9,862 nt of DNA, taken from NCBI GenBank assembly GCA_021821605.1, contig JAKACG010000024.1, forward strand, positions 1 to 9,862. The letters run 5' to 3'. Below, one piece after another: positions 6,608-9,862 of the stretch. Position 1 is the first letter of the stretch; each line of letters opens with the position of its first letter. The translations under genes were made by a program, and so were the position numbers. The notes beneath the pieces were generated by a model, which saw only the letters and a list, made by a program, of their open reading frames with translations, ran no database searches and was not told the DNA's origin. Source of the stretch: Microcaldota archaeon (lineage in GTDB: Archaea > Micrarchaeota > Micrarchaeia > Micrarchaeales > CABMGC01).

Positions 6608-6617
6608 GTTTATAATT
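6608..6617 (-). promoter_or_regulatory. TATA box of dph2
   Basis: The minus strand reads aattataaac, centred about 48 bp before the dph2 ATG. Transcription would start near 6586 and give a leader of about 22 nt that includes the Shine-Dalgarno. Confidence 0.5.
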
Positions 6618-6620
6618 ACA

Positions 6621-6633
6621 GATATATATTTAT
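6621..6633 (+). promoter_or_regulatory. TATA box of the IPP isomerase gene
   Basis: gatatatatttat would place transcription start near 6653, leaving a leader of roughly 27 nt that carries the AAAGGTGT Shine-Dalgarno. Such a start would leave the in-frame ATG at 6635 untranscribed. Confidence 0.5.
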
Positions 6634-6666
6634 AATGGGTAATTCTTTTAATAGAGTTATAGAGCT

Positions 6667-6674
6667 AAAGGTGT
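6667..6674 (+). promoter_or_regulatory. Shine-Dalgarno (AAAGGTGT) deciding the IPP isomerase start
   Basis: AGGTG matches the archaeal anti-Shine-Dalgarno and ends 6 nt before the ATG at 6680. It favours that ATG over the in-frame ATG at 6635. Confidence 0.65.
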
Positions 6675-6679
6675 GTTTA

Positions 6680-7201
6680 ATGGAAGAGGTAATACTTGTA
6701 GATAAAAATGACAAGCAGATAGGCACAATGGAAAAGCTAGCTGCGCACCAGAATGGCGGGAAATGGCACAGAGCGCTATCTATTTTCGTATTTAACAATA
6801 AAAAAGAGACAATGCTACAAAGGCGTGCACTTACAAAGTATCATACTCCTGGTTGTTGGACAAATACTTGTTGTAGCCATCAAAGGGTAGGCGAAAGCAC
6901 AGTTGAAGCAGCTCATAGACGTTTAAAGGAAGAGATGGGTTTTGATTGCGAACTCTATGAAGTATTTAACTTTCCCTATCAAGCAGATGTAGGAAAAGGC
7001 TTAACGGAAAATGAGTATGATCATATAGTTTTTGGAAAGTATGAAGGCAAACCTACTCTTAATCCTGAGGAGGCGTGCGATTGGAAATGGATCTCTATAC
7101 CTGCTCTTAAAAAAGAGATAGAACACTCCCCAGAAAACTTCACTCCATGGTTAAGGCTTATGGTAGATGAGATTGAAAAGAATCTAGATAAACTTAGGTA
7201 A
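6680..7201 (+). CDS. idi: Isopentenyl-diphosphate delta-isomerase, type I (Nudix fold)
   Basis: This enzyme interconverts isopentenyl and dimethylallyl diphosphate, supplying the starter for archaeal isoprenoid lipids. The 173-aa product keeps the type I active site: metal ligands H23 and H30 (AAHQ and WHRALS), the catalytic Cys C65 with H67 (TNTCCSHQ, equivalent to TNSVCGHP in the E. coli enzyme), the Nudix-like segment GESTVEAAHRRLKEEMG (71-87), and the ENE pair E110/E112 (TENEYDH). The C-terminal DWKWISI and FTPWLRLM also fit. The start at 6680 is chosen from a strong Shine-Dalgarno and because MEEVILVD matches family N-termini; an upstream ATG would add 15 non-family residues. Most archaea are known to use the flavin-dependent type II enzyme instead, so the type I form is worth noting. 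It is probably a single-gene transcript. Confidence 0.94.
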   Translation: MEEVILVDKNDKQIGTMEKLAAHQNGGKWHRALSIFVFNNKKETMLQRRALTKYHTPGCWTNTCCSHQRVGESTVEAAHRRLKEEMGFDCELYEVFNFPYQADVGKGLTENEYDHIVFGKYEGKPTLNPEEACDWKWISIPALKKEIEHSPENFTPWLRLMVDEIEKNLDKLR

Positions 7202-7232
7202 TAATTAATTTCAAGGTTTTAATTTAGGAAAA

Positions 7233-7249
7233 TTTAAATATATTACTAT
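7233..7249 (+). promoter_or_regulatory. TATA-box promoter of the propeller protein gene (copy of the pilin promoter element)
   Basis: tttaaatatattactat is identical to 4201-4217 before the pilin-like gene, and again has a purine-rich GGAAAA immediately upstream. Its first 8 bp centre about 25 bp before the GTG at 7262, so the transcript may be leaderless. Confidence 0.65.
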
Positions 7250-7261
7250 ATAATTATACAT

Positions 7262-9862
7262 GTGCACAACTTGAAGAAAAAATTAAATAATTCTTTTAAA
7301 AAAGAAAGACATGGCCAATCGGCAATGGAGTATCTGATGACCTATGGATGGTCCATTCTTATAATTGCCCTTGCTCTCATATCTCTATTTGAGCTTGGCT
7401 TGTTTGGTAATCAACATCTGCAGCTTAACAGCTGCCTTCCTATACAGGGCTTTTTATGTACAAATCCACATCTTTCCACTTCAGGAAAGGTTTCATTGGA
7501 TTTGGGTACTATAGGAACTGGAATAACCATTACCTCTACCGGTTGTACAACAAACAACACTGAGCCTCAACTTAATTCTATAACTCCAATAGTTATGAAT
7601 ACCGGAGCTGAAGAAAATGTTTCGTTTCAATGTTCATTGTCAAATCCTACTATAGGTTCTAACTTTCAAGGATATTTATGGTTAGGTTACTCTACGGCCG
7701 ATTCTCCAAATCAGGTTCAGAACATAGGTGCTTTCTCGGCTACAGTAGAAAGTATCGGAAATACACAGAGTCCTTATTCAAATACCGGATTTTTATATGT
7801 TGCAAATAATAATAATAACACAGTTTCAATAGCCAGCCTTGCAAGCAACTCGATAATAAAATCTATTCCTGGGAATTATTTATATAATCCAACATATATT
7901 TTTATAACAAATAATGGGGAGGCTTATGTTTTTAATTACAATTATAATACAAATCAACGTTTTTTTTCACCAATAAATCTAAAAAATTCATTAATTTCTA
8001 GTAATATAGACTCTATAGTGGGATCTGAACAAGGCGCAACTCTATCTCCAGATCAAAAAAATGTATACATCTCTAATCCTATAGAAATAATGTTGATTAA
8101 TATTAGTACCTGGTCACAACTTACTACAATACCTGATAATAATGGTCCTGGAGCCTTGGCAACTTATGGTGGCAATATACTCGTTGTAAATAATGTTAAC
8201 AATACTATCTCAAGTTATAATATCTCTACAAATAACTTTAAAACAATTATAAGTGGTGGTATCAATATAAACAATTATGTTTACTCTACTGCATTAGGAG
8301 ATAACGGGAATACTCTCTATTCATTCTCAGCTTCATATCCTTCATCTATCTTATATCCATTAAATACCTCTTCAAATATAATCTACGAAGATAAATCAGT
8401 AAATACTGGCGCTGTTGGCGGTATACAAATATTTGGAGGTACTGCTTATCAAGCATATCAAAACAATAATACCGTTTCAGTAATTAATATCTCTACCGGG
8501 CAAGTACAACATATAATAACTGGTTTTAATGAACCATGGGCAGAAGCTTTAAGTGTAAATAAAAGCTATCTATATGTTGGCAATGCTGGTAATAATCAAA
8601 TTTCATATGTTAACTTGGCTACAAATACAATACAAAGATCGGTTGGCTTCCCACAAGGCGGTTTAACTGGCTTTGCACCAACTTTAGATGGTAAAAACCT
8701 ATATGTTGGAAATTTCTGGGGCAATGATATTGCAGAAATGAACATAAGCACAGGTTCAATATCCTACTCAATTAGTGGCTTCAATAAACCTGAAGCTATC
8801 GCACTGTCTCCCAATGGACTTTATGCTTATGTAAGTAATATGGGTAATGACACTATATCTGTTGTAAATCTAGCTACAAATTCAATAACAAATACTATTT
8901 CTGGTTTGAATTTTGGCCTTACTTCGTATGGTTCTGGGGCTTACAGTATAACTGTATCAAAAACTGGAAATTATTTATATGTTTCTGGTACGGCTATTGT
9001 AATATATGGTGTAAATCTACAAAATGATGTGATTACACAACTTCCTAAACGGTTATTCTCAAATGTTGATGCAATAAGTGAGTCAAATCTTACAAATCTT
9101 ATATACATAGCTGACAACAATAATAATATAACACTAATAAATCCACAAACCGGAAAGATTCTTTCAAACATTAATGATGGTCTGACGACAAATATTTATG
9201 GAATAGCTTTAGTTCCAAAAAGTAATATAGGATATATTTCAACAAGTGATAATCTTTCAATTATAGACTTGTCAACAAATTCAATACTGCAGAACGCCAT
9301 TAAAGGATTTTATTATCCAAACGGTATGTCTATCTATTCAGGAAATTTATATGTTGTAAATACTAACAACGATTCTATATCTGTGGTAAACATATCTACA
9401 AATACTGTGATAGGTAGTTTTCCTAAATACAATCCAAATTATCCTACCACATTGAGTTCAAGGCCCAATTATAATAGTGTATATCTTCCTTCAGGTAACC
9501 CTGGTATTTATATAATAAATACTTCAAGTAATAACTTTGATGGTATTATTCTTAATAATACATATCCTACAAACATAGCATTTCGTCCAAATTCTAATAC
9601 TGCATATATTCTATACAATAATAATATATCTACTCTAAATCTTTCTACTGGAGCTGTAAATGTATTACTAAGTAATATTAATGATAATTATTTTTATAAA
9701 GATTTAGTATATTCACCAAATGGAAATTTGCTTTATCTTACATTTAATAATAATCTCACAGTAATAAACATCTCTACAAAACAGATTGTTAAGGTAATAA
9801 ATAACCGTATTTATGGTATAACTCCTCCGATAAACGGAAAGATATATTTTGGCAATGAGTAT
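7262..9862 (+). CDS. Class III signal peptide protein with pilin-like Cys domain and multi-blade YVTN-type beta-propeller region (3' end outside window)
   Basis: The frame is open from GTG 7262 to the right edge (867 codons, no stop). After a basic leader, residues 16-48 (RHG, then QSAMEYLMTYGW and a hydrophobic helix) form a class III signal peptide; cleavage is expected after G18, with Glu at +5. Residues 55-163 carry the domain shared with two neighbours: C58-x7-C66 in GFLCTNP and G137-Y-L-W140, plus extra cysteines C95 and C124. From about residue 175 on there are about 16 units of roughly 42 residues with the pattern YV.N..N.TISVVNLATNSI, typical of YVTN-type beta-propeller blades. It is Asn-rich with many N-x-S/T sequons, and is presumably a secreted or filament-attached surface protein; the ligand is unknown. 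No in-frame ATG precedes the signal motif, so the start is GTG 7262 or TTG 7271. Confidence 0.85.
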   Translation, partial: MHNLKKKLNNSFKKERHGQSAMEYLMTYGWSILIIALALISLFELGLFGNQHLQLNSCLPIQGFLCTNPHLSTSGKVSLDLGTIGTGITITSTGCTTNNTEPQLNSITPIVMNTGAEENVSFQCSLSNPTIGSNFQGYLWLGYSTADSPNQVQNIGAFSATVESIGNTQSPYSNTGFLYVANNNNNTVSIASLASNSIIKSIPGNYLYNPTYIFITNNGEAYVFNYNYNTNQRFFSPINLKNSLISSNIDSIVGSEQGATLSPDQKNVYISNPIEIMLINISTWSQLTTIPDNNGPGALATYGGNILVVNNVNNTISSYNISTNNFKTIISGGININNYVYSTALGDNGNTLYSFSASYPSSILYPLNTSSNIIYEDKSVNTGAVGGIQIFGGTAYQAYQNNNTVSVINISTGQVQHIITGFNEPWAEALSVNKSYLYVGNAGNNQISYVNLATNTIQRSVGFPQGGLTGFAPTLDGKNLYVGNFWGNDIAEMNISTGSISYSISGFNKPEAIALSPNGLYAYVSNMGNDTISVVNLATNSITNTISGLNFGLTSYGSGAYSITVSKTGNYLYVSGTAIVIYGVNLQNDVITQLPKRLFSNVDAISESNLTNLIYIADNNNNITLINPQTGKILSNINDGLTTNIYGIALVPKSNIGYISTSDNLSIIDLSTNSILQNAIKGFYYPNGMSIYSGNLYVVNTNNDSISVVNISTNTVIGSFPKYNPNYPTTLSSRPNYNSVYLPSGNPGIYIINTSSNNFDGIILNNTYPTNIAFRPNSNTAYILYNNNISTLNLSTGAVNVLLSNINDNYFYKDLVYSPNGNLLYLTFNNNLTVINISTKQIVKVINNRIYGITPPINGKIYFGNEY
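7820..9787 (+). repeat. Tandem ~42-residue protein repeats (YVTN/beta-propeller blades)
   Basis: Numbered from GTG 7262, the most regular units have their core strand near residues 187, 315, 404, 446, 489, 531, 623, 665, 705, 749, 788 and 832 (for example TVSVINISTGQV, TISVVNLATNSI, SISVVNISTNTV). Weaker units near 223, 274, 360 and 577 fill the wider gaps, so spacing stays close to 42 throughout. The repeats are divergent at DNA level, so this is an old protein repeat rather than a recent DNA duplication. A further unit (IYFGNEY) begins at the right edge. Confidence 0.75.

Noticed and set aside
6635..6679. N-terminal extension of the IPP isomerase from ATG 6635
   Set aside because: The 15 extra residues do not match the family, and a strong Shine-Dalgarno precedes ATG 6680.
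8971..9171. 66-codon minus-strand open frame inside the propeller gene
   Set aside because: It is antisense to a long open frame with regular protein repeats.
1..9862. tRNA, rRNA, CRISPR array, insertion sequence or defence system
   Set aside because: I found no conserved tRNA arms, no regularly spaced DNA repeats, no transposase-like frame and no inverted terminal repeats; the only tandem repeats are the diverged propeller units.

Overview
The window comes from an archaeon. It encodes an archaeal flap endonuclease (FEN-1), an archaeal MBF1-type regulator, a radical-SAM-type archaeal Dph2, and pilin-like proteins with archaeal class III signal peptides. Its promoters are archaeal TATA boxes, and start codons are either nearly leaderless or preceded by GTGAT/AGGTG Shine-Dalgarno motifs. 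The 'GQSAMEYLMTYGW' pilin leader, the compact layout and the AT-rich, ATA-rich coding suggest a small-genome DPANN lineage, perhaps Micrarchaeota-like. That placement is an inference; no rRNA is present to test it.

Left part (1-2625). The 3' end of an Lrp/AsnC regulator overlaps by ATGA a 200-aa protein with a degenerate transglutaminase-like motif. Convergent to these is a minus-strand operon, MBF1 then FEN-1. FEN-1 probably starts at a TTG 13 nt after the MBF1 stop. FEN-1 may be followed by a 39-aa, extremely basic micro-ORF. A 60-bp divergent promoter separates this operon from the next gene.

Middle (2626-5530). A multi-pass site-2 protease (HExxH, PDZ insert, third zinc ligand Asp) is followed by a small type IV pilin-like protein with a class III signal peptide, a hairpin/T-tract terminator, and a membrane-anchored 228-aa protein with a Thr/Ser-rich stalk.

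Right part (5531-9862). Dph2 (diphthamide step 1, minus strand) and type I isopentenyl-diphosphate isomerase (plus strand) diverge from a shared promoter region. The last 2.6 kb is one open frame running off the right edge. It has a class III signal peptide, a pilin-like Cys domain, then about 16 tandem units of roughly 42 residues of YVTN/beta-propeller type.

The main theme is cell-surface biology. Three proteins in 5.6 kb (pilin, anchored protein, propeller protein) share one small domain with a strict C-x7-C motif (GF-x-C-[S/T]-[N/Q]-P) and a C-terminal G-x-[L/I]-W motif, each in a different architecture. The pilin and propeller genes also share an exact 17-bp promoter element, which suggests co-expression of a pilus or adhesin set. 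The rest is housekeeping (DNA repair/replication, translation-factor modification, isoprenoid lipid synthesis). No gene-free stretch exceeds 130 bp, and no tRNA, rRNA, CRISPR array or insertion sequence was seen.
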